Positions 7,755 to 15,720 of a DNA stretch of 64,000 bases are shown here, piece by piece (the stretch's first letter is position 1; every line of letters begins with the position of its first letter). This stretch comes from Schlegelella_A sp038318385. GTDB lineage: Bacteria; Pseudomonadota; Gammaproteobacteria; Burkholderiales; Burkholderiaceae_C. The position numbers were made by a program, and so were the translations under genes. The notes beneath the pieces were generated by a model. It did not search any database, was not told the origin of the DNA, and saw only the letters and a list, made by a program, of their open reading frames with translations. The stretch spans positions 6,073 to 70,072 of the forward strand of contig JBBQCD010000016.1 in assembly GCA_038318385.1 (NCBI GenBank), in the 5' to 3' direction.

Positions 7755-9350
7755 ATGCGCGCCGACAGTCAGATCCCAGCCATCATGAAAAGCCCGGTGT
7801 CCCAGAGCGACGATTTCCCTGAGCGCGATGCGACTTCCGGCTGGGAAGCCGTGACGGAGTTCGTCGACTGGGACCAGACGTTGCCGGCGGGAACGCTGCT
7901 GCGCGACTACGAGGTGCGCGGCGTCGTGGCCGAAAGCGCCTTCGCGATCGTCTATCTCGCCTGGGATCACTCCTTGCGGCGACGCGTCGCGATCAAGGAG
8001 TACCTGCCGCGCCAGTTGGGCTCGCGCAGTCGGACGTCCGCAGCGGTGCAACGCAAGGGCGCCGCCGCCGAGGCCGCGTATGCCGCCGGTCTGAAGGCCT
8101 TCGTCGCCGAGGCTCGCATGCTCGCGCGCTTCGACCATGCCGCCCTGGTCAAGGTCTACCGCTTCTGGGAGGACAACGGCACCGCCTACATGGCCATGCC
8201 GCTGCTCGAAGGGCCGCGACTCGACGAGGCACTGGCGCAAGGCCCGCAGGACGAGGCCGCCGTGCGTGCCTGGCTGCGCCCGATCCTCGACGCGCTCGCC
8301 GTGATGCACGCGGCGCGCTGCTTTCACCACAACATCGGGCCCGACAGCATCGTGCTGACGGCGAACGGACCGGTGCTGCTCGGCGTCTCGGCGGCGAGTC
8401 GCCTGCTCGCCAGCACGGGTGACATCCCGCTGGCCGGCATCAAGGCAGGTTACGCCCCGATCGAGCAGTACAGCGACGCTGCCGTCCAGGCGCCCGGTCC
8501 CTGGACGGACCTCTATGCGCTGGCCGCAGTCGTCTATCGCGCGATCGGCGGGCACGCGCCGACGGCCGCGCCGGAGCGCGCCCCGGTCGACACCTTGCAA
8601 CCGCTCGCACAACTGTCCGCCGAGCACGGCAGCGCCGGCTTCCTGCAGGCGATCGACGCGACGCTGGCGCTGCAGCCCGAGCATCGTCCGCGCAACGACA
8701 CGGAGTTCCGCGAGCTCGTCGGGGCGATGGACCCGCCGTTGCCCACCCTCTCGCTCGGCGAGACGCACGACCTGATGGCCGAACCGTTCGGCCGCAGGGA
8801 CGACGCGCCGCGCGAGATCACGGTGCCGCTGACGACGCAGCCCTCGCCCGCGTCGACGGCGACCGATGGCGAAGCGAAGCCGGTGGCGCCCGCGCCCGTT
8901 CCGTTCCCGCATCCGCAGCCGACACCCGTCGCGCGGGCCGAGCGGATCGTCTCGCCTCTGCCGCGCAAGCTGATCCTGGCGATCGTCGCCGGTGTCGCCG
9001 TCCTCGGCGCTCTGGGGGCTGCGGCGCTGTACTTCTATGCGGGGCCTTCCGGGACCGCGTCATCCACGGTGCCCGCGGCTCCCGAAGCCGCTGCGCCGCC
9101 TGCCGTCCTCGCCAACCCGGCCGTAACCGCGACCCCGGCGCTCACTCCCGCCGCGACGCCACCCGGTGTGCCGGCAGCGGCGCTCGAATCCACCACGGTC
9201 CCGGTCGTGAGCGCGCGTCCCGGCGCGGCGCCGACCGCGCGGTCGCAGGCCGCCGATCGCAAGACGCGATGCACCGAGCTGTTGCAGGAAGCCACGCTGC
9301 GCCGCCTGACGGCGGCCGAGATCGACTTTCTCAGGAAAGACTGCCGATGA
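7755..9350 (+). CDS. Membrane-anchored Ser/Thr protein kinase homologue, apparent pseudokinase
   Basis: The 531-residue product has a eukaryotic-type kinase domain (~50-330), a Pro/Ala-rich linker, one transmembrane helix (~405-430), and a Pro/Ala-rich periplasmic tail ending in a Cys-containing segment (CTELLQEATLRRL... KDCR). Kinase landmarks kept: the VAIK lysine (K81), the helix-C Glu in FVAEARML, GYAPIEQY in the activation segment and WTDLYALAAVVY. Landmarks lost: the glycine loop is degenerate (GVVAESAFAIV), HRD reads H191-H192-N193, and DFG reads G210-V211-S212. Both catalytic aspartates are therefore missing, and phosphotransfer by the standard mechanism is unlikely. The stop overlaps the start of the OmpA-domain lipoprotein, so the two are probably co-translated partners. 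An ATG at 7785 is an alternative start. Confidence 0.88.
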   Translation: MRADSQIPAIMKSPVSQSDDFPERDATSGWEAVTEFVDWDQTLPAGTLLRDYEVRGVVAESAFAIVYLAWDHSLRRRVAIKEYLPRQLGSRSRTSAAVQRKGAAAEAAYAAGLKAFVAEARMLARFDHAALVKVYRFWEDNGTAYMAMPLLEGPRLDEALAQGPQDEAAVRAWLRPILDALAVMHAARCFHHNIGPDSIVLTANGPVLLGVSAASRLLASTGDIPLAGIKAGYAPIEQYSDAAVQAPGPWTDLYALAAVVYRAIGGHAPTAAPERAPVDTLQPLAQLSAEHGSAGFLQAIDATLALQPEHRPRNDTEFRELVGAMDPPLPTLSLGETHDLMAEPFGRRDDAPREITVPLTTQPSPASTATDGEAKPVAPAPVPFPHPQPTPVARAERIVSPLPRKLILAIVAGVAVLGALGAAALYFYAGPSGTASSTVPAAPEAAAPPAVLANPAVTATPALTPAATPPGVPAAALESTTVPVVSARPGAAPTARSQAADRKTRCTELLQEATLRRLTAAEIDFLRKDCR

Positions 9351-10570
9351 GAATGCCGCGGATCGATCCGCTCGTCCGACGCCTGCGCGGCGCGGCCCTC
9401 GCCACGGCTGCCGCCCTGCTGGCGAGCCTGGCCGCCTGCGGACCGACCCAGCCGCCGACCTTCGAGAAAGCGGCCTCCCAGGTCACCGACGACCTCATGT
9501 CGCAGACCCAGAAGCTGCCGGCCTTCATCGCCAGGATCGAGCGCGCAGTGACCCAGGCCCCGGCGCCGCCGACCTACGCCGTCGTCATCGATCCGATGCT
9601 CGACACCACGACGGGCGAGCAGACCACCGCGACCACGCTGCTGGAACAGCGCGTGGTCGGCCGCATCAAGGCGCGCTTCGAGGGATTCGAGATGCTGCCG
9701 TTCCAGGCCGCGAACCTGAGCCGTGCGAAGTACCTCCTGACCGGCACGATGACCCGCGTGCCGAGCCAGAAGACGCGCAAGGTGCTGCGCATCGATCTCG
9801 CCCTGATGGAGCTGCGCAGCGGCAGCGTGGTCGCGCAGGCGACGACCCTGGCGCGCGAGGACCAGCTCGACCACACCCCGCTGCCCTACTACAAGGACAG
9901 CCCCGTGCTGATGAAGGACAAGGTCATCGAAGGCTATGTCCGCTCGACCGTGACGCCGGCGGGCCAGAAGGCGGACGCCTACTACCTGGCGCGGATCGGC
10001 GCGGCTTCGCAGATCCACGAGGCCACCGCGCTCTACAACGCCGAGCGCTACCAGGAGGCCCTCGGCCAATACCGCAACGCGATGACGACCCCGCAGGGCG
10101 AGCAGCTTCGCACGCTGAGCGGCATCTACCTCAGCAATGTCCGGCTCGGCCGGATGGCCGATGCCGAGAAGGCGTTCGCGCAGGTGGTGGCCCTCGGTTT
10201 CGCCTACAACGAGCTCGGCGTCAAGCTGCTCTTCAATCCGGGCAGCACCGAGTTCTGGGCCGACCCGAAGATCAGCGGGCCTTATGCCATGTGGCTGCGC
10301 CAGATCGCCCGCCAGACCATCGCCGCCAACGTCTGCCTGAACATCGTCGGCCACACCAGCAGCAGCGGTCCGGCGGCGGCCAACGACGCCTTGTCGCTCC
10401 GGCGGGCGGCCTACGTCCGCCAGCGCCTGATCGGCGAGACGGCTGCGCTCGGCCCGCGGACCCGCGCGACCGGCAAGGGTTTCAGCGAGAACATCGTCGG
10501 CAGTGGGACCGACAATGCCATCGACGTGCTCGACCGGCGCGTCGAGTTCAAGATCATTCCCTGCAGTTGA
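9347..10570 (+). CDS. Outer-membrane lipoprotein with CsgG/LpoB-like, TPR-like and OmpA-like domains
   Basis: The ATG at 9347 overlaps the kinase stop (ATGA), giving 407 residues. A type II signal peptide ends in the lipobox LAAC (Cys ~27). Residues ~65-200 resemble a CsgG/LpoB-type nucleotide-fold lipoprotein domain (YAVVIDPMLD, KYLLTGTMTRV). Residues ~225-300 look like TPR helices (EATALYNAERYQEALGQYRN). The C-terminus (~320-407) looks like an OmpA peptidoglycan-binding domain (NIVGHTSSSGP, LSLRRAAYVRQRLI, NAIDVLDRRVEFKI). It would link outer membrane and cell wall. Coupling to the pseudokinase suggests an envelope-sensing pair. Subdomain limits are approximate. Confidence 0.82.
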   Translation: MRMPRIDPLVRRLRGAALATAAALLASLAACGPTQPPTFEKAASQVTDDLMSQTQKLPAFIARIERAVTQAPAPPTYAVVIDPMLDTTTGEQTTATTLLEQRVVGRIKARFEGFEMLPFQAANLSRAKYLLTGTMTRVPSQKTRKVLRIDLALMELRSGSVVAQATTLAREDQLDHTPLPYYKDSPVLMKDKVIEGYVRSTVTPAGQKADAYYLARIGAASQIHEATALYNAERYQEALGQYRNAMTTPQGEQLRTLSGIYLSNVRLGRMADAEKAFAQVVALGFAYNELGVKLLFNPGSTEFWADPKISGPYAMWLRQIARQTIAANVCLNIVGHTSSSGPAAANDALSLRRAAYVRQRLIGETAALGPRTRATGKGFSENIVGSGTDNAIDVLDRRVEFKIIPCS

Positions 10571-10601
10571 TCCCCGCCGCGAGCGGGCACTGGAGGATGT
10601 C

Positions 10602-11440
10602 ATGACCACCGCCAGCCGCCGCGATGCCTTGCGACTCCTCGGCGGGGCCGGCGGGAGCCGTCACCACCACCACGCCGACGATGCAGTCCTGGCCGCTCGG
10701 CACGCCGGCCCGCATCGGCATCCACGACGTCGCGCCGGCGCCGGATGCCGGCGTCTGGTTCACCGCCCAGCGCAGCGGCGATCTCGGCTGGTTCGATCCA
10801 CGCTCCGGGCGCAGCGAACTCGTTCCGCTCGGCCGCGGTTCGGCGCCGCACGGCGTCATCCAGGGACCTGACAAGGCCGCCTGGATCACCGACGGCGGCC
10901 AGGGTGCGATCGTGCGGGTCGGCTGGCCGGGGCGCGAGGTGCGCGTGTTCCCGCTGCCGTCAGGGGCGCCGTACGCGAACCTCAACACGGCGACTTTCGA
11001 CCACGAAGGCGATCTATGGTTCACCGGACAGAGCGGCGCGCATCGATCGTCGCAGCGGCGACTCCACCGTGTTCGAGCCGCCGACGCCGCGCCAGGGTGC
11101 ACGACGTGTCTGGTCCGACAGCCACGGCACGATCTGGGTCAGCGAATGGAACAGCGGCAACCTCTCGGCCTACGACCCGCTGCGCAAGACCTGGCGCACC
11201 CACCGTCTGCCGGGCACGGCGCCCCGGGCCTATGCGGTCTGGGTCGACAAGCGCGACCACGTCTGGGTCAGCGACTTCGGCGCCAATGCCATGTTCCGCT
11301 TCGACCCGGCCAGCGAGCACTTCGAGCGTTTCGGATTCCCTCGAGAGGCCGCGGGCGTGCGCCAGATCCTCGGCCGGCGCGGCGAAGTCTGGTTGCCGGA
11401 AAGCGGGACCGAGCACATCTCCGTGATCCGAACGGGATAG
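10602..11440 (+). pseudogene. Vgb/SMP-30-like beta-propeller protein broken by two frameshifts
   Basis: Three overlapping frames together encode one protein resembling virginiamycin B lyase-type seven-bladed propellers. Part 1 (ATG 10602, MTTASRRDALRLLGGAG) is a twin-arginine-like signal. Part 2 runs in the next frame from about 10650 (AVTTTTPTMQSWPLG) through WFTAQRSGDLGWFDPRSG and LWFTGQSG. Part 3 runs in the third frame from about 11041 (IDRRSGDSTVFEPP) to the stop at 11440, with IWVSEWNSGNLSAYD and VWVSDFGANAMFRFD. One extra G in the GGG run near 10648 and a small indel near 11040 would explain it. Repeated blades with W-[FVL]-[TS] motifs support the family. Either true decay or uncorrected sequence errors; antibiotic lyase activity is not implied. 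Confidence 0.75.
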
Positions 11441-11522
11441 CCGCGGTCCTCGGCATGCGGGAGGCCTCCTTAGAATCGCCGGTCGAATGCACCCACCCCA
11501 CCTTGCCGAACCGAACCCGCCG

Positions 11523-11993
11523 ATGCCGATCGACCCTGCCGATTACGAGTACGCCGGCTTCTGGATCCGCGTCTGGGCCGCGGTGGTCGACAGCCTGCTG
11601 CTCGTCGCCGTGACCACGCCGATCCTCGGCATGCTCTACGGCTGGAACTACAGCTTCGACAGCCGCCTCGACGGCGGCTTCCGGCCCATCGAGTTCATCG
11701 TCTCGTGGATCCTGCCGGCGCTGGCGATCCTGCTGTTCTGGCGCTACCGTTCGGCCACGCCGGGCAAGATGGTCATCGGCGCACGCATCCTCGACGCCCG
11801 CACCGGCGAGACGCCTGCCCTGTGGCAGCTGGTTGTGCGCTATCTCGGCTACTTCGTCTCGTCGATTCCGCTCTGCCTCGGCCTCATCTGGGTCGGCCTC
11901 GACCGACGCAAGCAGGGCTGGCACGACAAGCTCGCCGGCACCGTCGTGGTCCGCAGCAAGCGCCACGGCAAGGAGCCGGTGCGCTTCGGCTGA
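11523..11993 (+). CDS. RDD-family membrane protein
   Basis: An inner-membrane protein of about 156 residues from the ATG at 11523. The RDD-family opening YEYAGFWIRVWAAVVDSLLL contains the Arg and Asp of the first helix. Two more hydrophobic helices follow (~60-80 and ~105-125), and SATPGKMVIGARILDARTG is the conserved inter-helix segment. The tail RRKQGWHDKLAGTVVV is typical. Some RDD proteins act in Na+ or compatible-solute transport, but most are uncharacterised. A TAGAAT -10-like element lies at 11471-11476. An in-frame ATG at 11487 is possible but too close to that promoter for a normal leader. Confidence 0.88.
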   Translation: MPIDPADYEYAGFWIRVWAAVVDSLLLVAVTTPILGMLYGWNYSFDSRLDGGFRPIEFIVSWILPALAILLFWRYRSATPGKMVIGARILDARTGETPALWQLVVRYLGYFVSSIPLCLGLIWVGLDRRKQGWHDKLAGTVVVRSKRHGKEPVRFG

Positions 11994-12104
11994 CCGCCAT
12001 ACCCGTCGACGCAGGGGCTGCTGGACGGATATCACACGGGGCGCCAAGAAGCCCGGGCATCTGCGCCACATGTATCCTCAACTCCTTTACTCAACGGGGT
12101 CGCA

Positions 12105-12254
12105 ATGGCACTGGCAAAGAAGAAGCGTGTAGGCAAGAGAACCATTTCCGCCAAACAAGTCCGCAAGACTGCAAGTGGCAGGAAACGCCGCAAGTCCGAC
12201 GGCACCCAGCCCCCGAAGGCGGTGACGCCAGCTTCGACACCCGCCGCGTCCTGA
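12105..12254 (+). CDS. Small, very basic Lys/Arg-rich protein (49 residues)
   Basis: A short frame from ATG 12105 to TGA 12252-12254 encodes MALAKKKRVGKRTISAKQVR followed by KTASGRKRRKSDGTQPPK and an Ala/Thr/Pro tail. It has about 15 Lys/Arg and one acidic residue in 49. The codons used (aaa, gta, aga, act, agt) are more A/T-rich than in neighbours, so either it is not a gene or it is recently acquired or highly expressed. A TATCCT -10-like hexamer lies at 12073-12078; a GGGGT just upstream is a weak ribosome site. Basic composition suggests nucleic-acid or ribosome association, like short histone-H1-type or ribosomal-tail proteins. This is a guess from composition only. Confidence 0.45.
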   Translation: MALAKKKRVGKRTISAKQVRKTASGRKRRKSDGTQPPKAVTPASTPAAS

Positions 12255-12337
12255 CTAACCAGGCAAGCAGACCGCGCACGCCGTCGCGGAGATCGGTTCC
12301 CGCCCTCCGCTCTTGGACTTCGAGCGCACCACGCTAG

Positions 12338-13684
12338 TCAGGCCGCAGGCGTCATCGCCGCGGCATCGGCCGCGAGCAGCATCTCGAGGCAGTGCTCTTT
12401 GACGCCGTAGAAGGCCTTGATCGCATCGATCTGGGAACGCGCTGCGCCGCGGTCCGCACCCGCCTCGCGGCGAACCGCGAGGATCATCTTGTTCTTGCTG
12501 GTGTGTTCGAGGGCGACGAACTCGAACACCTGGGTCGTGTAGCCCTCGGCCTCGAGCAGCAACGCGCGCAAGCTGTCGGTGACCATCTCGGCCTGCTGGC
12601 CGAGGTGGATGCCGTGCTGCAGCATCGGCTGCAGCAGTGCCGGTGAAACCAGTTGCGGGCGCAACTCCTTGTGACAGCACGGCGCGGTCATGATGATCGC
12701 CGCCCCGGCGCGGATACCGGCGTGCAGGGCGTGGTCGGTAGCGGTGTCGCAGGCGTGCAGCGCGATCATCACGTCGATCGGCTCGGGCGCCCGGGTGCGG
12801 ATGTCGCCGGCAGCGAAGTCGAGCCCTGGCATCGCGCAGCGAGTCGCCGCAGCGTTGCACAGCGCGACCAGATCCGGGCGAAGCTCGACCCCGGTGACCC
12901 GCGCCTCTCGGCCGAGCGCATGGCGCAAGTGATCGTGGATCGCGAACGTGAGATAGCCCTTGCCGGAGCCGAAGTCGACGACGCGGACCTGTGCGGCGTC
13001 GCGCAACGGCGACGCGGCCACGGCGTGATCGAAGACCTCGACGAACTTGTTGATCTGCTTCCACTTGCGGGCCATCGCCGGGATCAGCCGTCCCTGGGCA
13101 TCGGTGACGCCGAGATCGACGAGGTACGGCCGGCCGATGTCGACATGACGATGCTTCCCCCGGTCGTGGGCCTGCACGGCGAGCGCCGGAGCATGCGCGA
13201 CGCGCCGTCGCGTCAGGCCGTAACGGCCCTTGCGGCTGACACGCAGCTCGATCTCTTCCGTCGTCGTGAAGAGGTGGGCGTGGGCGTAGCGCCGCCCGAG
13301 CCATTCGCCGATCGTTGCCAGGCCCTCGTCGAGCGCCAGGTTGGTCGTCACGTCGCGCGTCGGATAGGTGGCGACGAAGGAGAGCACGCGCTCGCCGTGC
13401 AGCAGCAGTTCGCGCACGCTCACGCGCAGCGCGATCGCCGACGATGTGACTCCCGTGCCGGCCGGATGCGCCAGCGGCTTGGCGAGCACCATCCTGACGA
13501 GGGCGGCGCCGGCCACGGCCCGCCCCAGTTCGTCGAGGAACTGGTGCCGAGCCGCCACCGCAGGCGCCCCGGCAACACCGGCCACACCGACCGCACCGAC
13601 CGCACGGGACGAACTGGACGCGCCGGTCCCACTGGACGCCCCCCTGGTCGCGGGCCCATCCTCGCTACGATGTGGCGCATTCAA
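12338..13684 (-). CDS. SAM-dependent methyltransferase (Methyltransf_32 / METTL25-like)
   Basis: A protein of up to 448 residues. The C-terminal half (~200-420) is a class I methyltransferase. It shows VVDFGSGKGYLTFAIHDHL (motif I), VTGVELRPDLVALCN (acidic loop), IDVMIALHACDTATD and the family hallmark APCCHKEL. This group includes the Cys-Cys-His containing RRNAD1/METTL25-like proteins and bacterial homologues of unknown substrate; the N-terminal domain (~60-190) is conserved in the bacterial ones. The first ~45 residues are a Gly/Ala/Val low-complexity stretch encoded by a tandem-repeat-like tract, so the true start may lie downstream (near AARHQFLDELGRA). RNA or protein substrate unknown. 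Confidence 0.85.
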   Translation of the reverse strand: MNAPHRSEDGPATRGASSGTGASSSSRAVGAVGVAGVAGAPAVAARHQFLDELGRAVAGAALVRMVLAKPLAHPAGTGVTSSAIALRVSVRELLLHGERVLSFVATYPTRDVTTNLALDEGLATIGEWLGRRYAHAHLFTTTEEIELRVSRKGRYGLTRRRVAHAPALAVQAHDRGKHRHVDIGRPYLVDLGVTDAQGRLIPAMARKWKQINKFVEVFDHAVAASPLRDAAQVRVVDFGSGKGYLTFAIHDHLRHALGREARVTGVELRPDLVALCNAAATRCAMPGLDFAAGDIRTRAPEPIDVMIALHACDTATDHALHAGIRAGAAIIMTAPCCHKELRPQLVSPALLQPMLQHGIHLGQQAEMVTDSLRALLLEAEGYTTQVFEFVALEHTSKNKMILAVRREAGADRGAARSQIDAIKAFYGVKEHCLEMLLAADAAAMTPAA

Positions 13685-13698
13685 GCGGAGCCCTGCCC

Positions 13699-14313
13699 AT
13701 GTTCGGAATTGCGGATTACGGATCGTTCGTCGTCGCGGTGATTGTCTTCCTGCTGATCCCGGGACCGGGCAACCTCGCCCTGATCACCTCGACAGGCAAG
13801 GGCCGGGTCCGCGGCGGCCTCGCAGCGACCTTCGGCCTGATCGCCGGTGACCAGGTGCTGATGTGGCTCGCCGTCGCCGGCGTCGCGGCACTGCTGGCCG
13901 CATGGCCGCCGGCGTTCCACGCGGTCCAATGGCTCGGCGCGGCCTATCTCGCCTGGCTCGGCCTGCGGATGGTGCTCGCCAAGCCGGGCGACGCACCTGT
14001 GCTCGACATCAAGCCGCACCACTACTTCCGGCAGGCACTGGCGATCACCCTCCTCAACCCGAAGGCGATCGTCTTCTACATGGCGTTCTTCCCGCTCTTC
14101 GTCGATCCGGCACGGCACCGCGGGCTGGTGACCTTCGCGGTGATGGCGGCGACGATCGCGGCACTGACCTTCCTGCACGGCCTGGCCGTCGTGTTGCTGA
14201 CGCACCGGCTCGCGGAGCGGCTGCGCGCGCGCCCGGTCATCGGCCGCGCACTCACCCGCCTTGCCGGGGTTTTCCTCATCGGCTTCGGCGTCAAGCTGGC
14301 GCTGAGTCGCTGA
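13699..14313 (+). CDS. LysE/RhtB-family amino-acid exporter
   Basis: This 204-residue inner-membrane protein starts at the ATG at 13699. It has about six hydrophobic helices and the family signature IPGPGNLALITSTGKGRVRG (~20-40), then KAIVFYMAFFPLFV (~120), where LysE-family proteins carry their conserved N-P-K segment (LLNPKAIVF). The family exports amino acids such as lysine, threonine, homoserine or leucine. The substrate cannot be deduced. It is head-to-head with the methyltransferase at 13684, only 14 bases apart, so the two promoters must lie inside each other's coding sequences or the start of the methyltransferase is downstream. Confidence 0.92.
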   Translation: MFGIADYGSFVVAVIVFLLIPGPGNLALITSTGKGRVRGGLAATFGLIAGDQVLMWLAVAGVAALLAAWPPAFHAVQWLGAAYLAWLGLRMVLAKPGDAPVLDIKPHHYFRQALAITLLNPKAIVFYMAFFPLFVDPARHRGLVTFAVMAATIAALTFLHGLAVVLLTHRLAERLRARPVIGRALTRLAGVFLIGFGVKLALSR

Positions 14314-14392
14314 GCTGAGCTGAGCGGGCTGGACTGAGCGGAACGAGCGGAGCGGGGCGGGGCGGGGCAGCCGAGAGCCTGGGAGGCCGTGC
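14314..14392. repeat. Low-complexity GAGC/GGGGC tract
   Basis: The 79-base gap between two convergent genes carries short tandem units: GCTGA repeated (14313-14324 area), GAGCGG/GAGCGA variants and GGGGC repeated three times. It holds no gene. It may be a slippage-generated tract or a degenerate terminator region; no T-run is present. Confidence 0.5.
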
Positions 14393-15028
14393 TCAGGCGG
14401 CCGCGACGGGGCCGGTGGCCGCGGCTGCGCCGGCCGGTTCATGGATCGAGCCGTCGGGTCGCTCATAGGTGCCGATCAAGCAGGCGCTGGCGAGGCCGTG
14501 ATCGCGCAGGGCCTCCAGCACTTCCTCGCGGCCGGGGCTCTCCGAGAACTCCGCGCCCGCCTCGAGCGCGAACAGCTGGAAGGCGTAGCGGTGAACGCCG
14601 TGGCCGGGGGGCGGATCCGGCGGCAGCCAGCCGGTCTGCAGGTACGAGTTGCGCCCGCACCGAAAGCCCGCGTCCGAAGCAGTTTCGTCGCTGAGAACGC
14701 CCTCCGCCAGCGCGCCGTCCCCGGCCGCCAGCCCGACCACGATGGCATGCACCAGCGGGTGCGGCGTCGGCGAGTCGGCGTCCTCGACGATCAGCAGCAA
14801 CGTCGCCGCGGCCGGCGGCACGCCACGCCAGTGCAACGGCGGCGACAAGCCCGGACCGTCGGCGGTGCAGGAGGCCGGCAGCGGGCCGTGATCGACGAAA
14901 GCCAGGCTTTCCAGATCGAGCGCGCCCATGCCCTGGCGCAGGTCGATGCGCTGGAAGGCGATCTGGTCCAGGCCGGCGCGCTGATCGCGCAGCGCGTGGC
15001 CAAGGGCGTCGGGGAGGTTCTCGAGCAT
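14393..15028 (-). CDS. YbhB/YbcL-type phosphatidylethanolamine-binding (Raf-kinase-inhibitor-like) protein
   Basis: This 211-residue PEBP-fold protein starts at the ATG whose complement is 15026-15028. Characteristic segments are DGPGLSPPLHWRGVPPAAAT (~55-75), LLIVEDADSPTPHPLVHAIV (~78-97; the D-x-D-x-P and H-x-x-x motifs line the anion-binding pocket) and HRYAFQLFAL (~150). Bacterial members are of unknown function. The C-terminus ends in an Ala/Gly-rich tail (EPAGAAAATGPVAAA), which is unusual. The frame extends upstream to 15289, but the additional residues are Arg/Pro-rich and overlap the ogt gene. Confidence 0.88.
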   Translation of the reverse strand: MLENLPDALGHALRDQRAGLDQIAFQRIDLRQGMGALDLESLAFVDHGPLPASCTADGPGLSPPLHWRGVPPAAATLLLIVEDADSPTPHPLVHAIVVGLAAGDGALAEGVLSDETASDAGFRCGRNSYLQTGWLPPDPPPGHGVHRYAFQLFALEAGAEFSESPGREEVLEALRDHGLASACLIGTYERPDGSIHEPAGAAAATGPVAAA

Positions 15029-15108
15029 GGGTCCATCCTCAGGGTACCCCCATCGCCAGCATTCGCCGTGCCTTACCACCCCACAGGCGGCGCGGCTACG
15101 ATCCGGCC

Positions 15109-15720
15109 ATGGACGTCCATGCCTGCCTCTTTGCGACGCCGCTCGGGGACTGCGGGCTGGCCTGGAGCGCTGCGGGCGTCGTGGCGGTGCAATTGCCCGA
15201 GTCCTCGCCCACGGCCACGCGGGCGCGGCTGCTGCGCCACCTCCCCGGCGCCACGACAGCGGCACCGTCGGCCATGGCCCGGCTTGCAATGGACGGGATC
15301 GTCGCCCTTCTCGGCGGTGCCGCGGTCGACCTGGGCGATGTCATGCTCGACGACGCCCGCATCGCTCCGTTCCCGCGCCGGGTCTACGACGTAGCCCGCA
15401 AAATCCTCCCGGGTTCGACGCTGACCTACGGCGAAGTTGCGGTGCGGGTGGGTGAGCCGGGCGCCGCGCGTTCGGTGGGGCAGGCCCTCGGCGCCAATCC
15501 GTTCGCGATCATCGTGCCGTGCCATCGCGTGGTCGCCGCTGGCGGCGCGATCGGCGGCTTCTCGGCCGGTGGCGGCGCGTTCACCAAACGGCGCCTGCTC
15601 GCGATCGAGCGCGCCCGCGTCGGCACCGCACCGGATCTCTTCGCCGACGAGCCCCCGGGCGACGACGGCCGCGTAAGAACCGCCGCCGGCTGCCGAGACT
15701 TCACCAGCACAGCGAGATGA
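15109..15720 (+). CDS. ogt: Methylated-DNA--[protein]-cysteine S-methyltransferase
   Basis: A suicide DNA-repair protein that transfers alkyl groups from O6-alkylguanine to its own cysteine. This 203-residue protein carries the active-site motif PCHRVV (~residues 137-142), preceded by RSVGQALGANPFAIIV and followed by GGFSAGGGAFTKRRLL, all typical of Ogt/MGMT. The N-terminal ribonuclease-like domain is present (MDVHACLFATPLGDCGLAWS). The final ~25 residues are a poorly conserved tail reading into the overlap (ATGA) with the next gene. Translational coupling with the lipoprotein gene is likely, though no functional link is known. Confidence 0.92.
   Translation: MDVHACLFATPLGDCGLAWSAAGVVAVQLPESSPTATRARLLRHLPGATTAAPSAMARLAMDGIVALLGGAAVDLGDVMLDDARIAPFPRRVYDVARKILPGSTLTYGEVAVRVGEPGAARSVGQALGANPFAIIVPCHRVVAAGGAIGGFSAGGGAFTKRRLLAIERARVGTAPDLFADEPPGDDGRVRTAAGCRDFTSTAR

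Noticed and set aside
7755..10570. Type VI secretion kinase locus
   Set aside because: No Tss genes are nearby and the kinase lacks catalytic residues; the pairing with an OmpA lipoprotein alone does not support T6SS.
13560..13670. CRISPR-like short repeats (ACCGACCGC, CACCGGCC) at the 5' end of the methyltransferase gene
   Set aside because: Units are under 10 bases, irregular, and lie within a Gly/Ala-rich coding or upstream stretch; there are no spacers.
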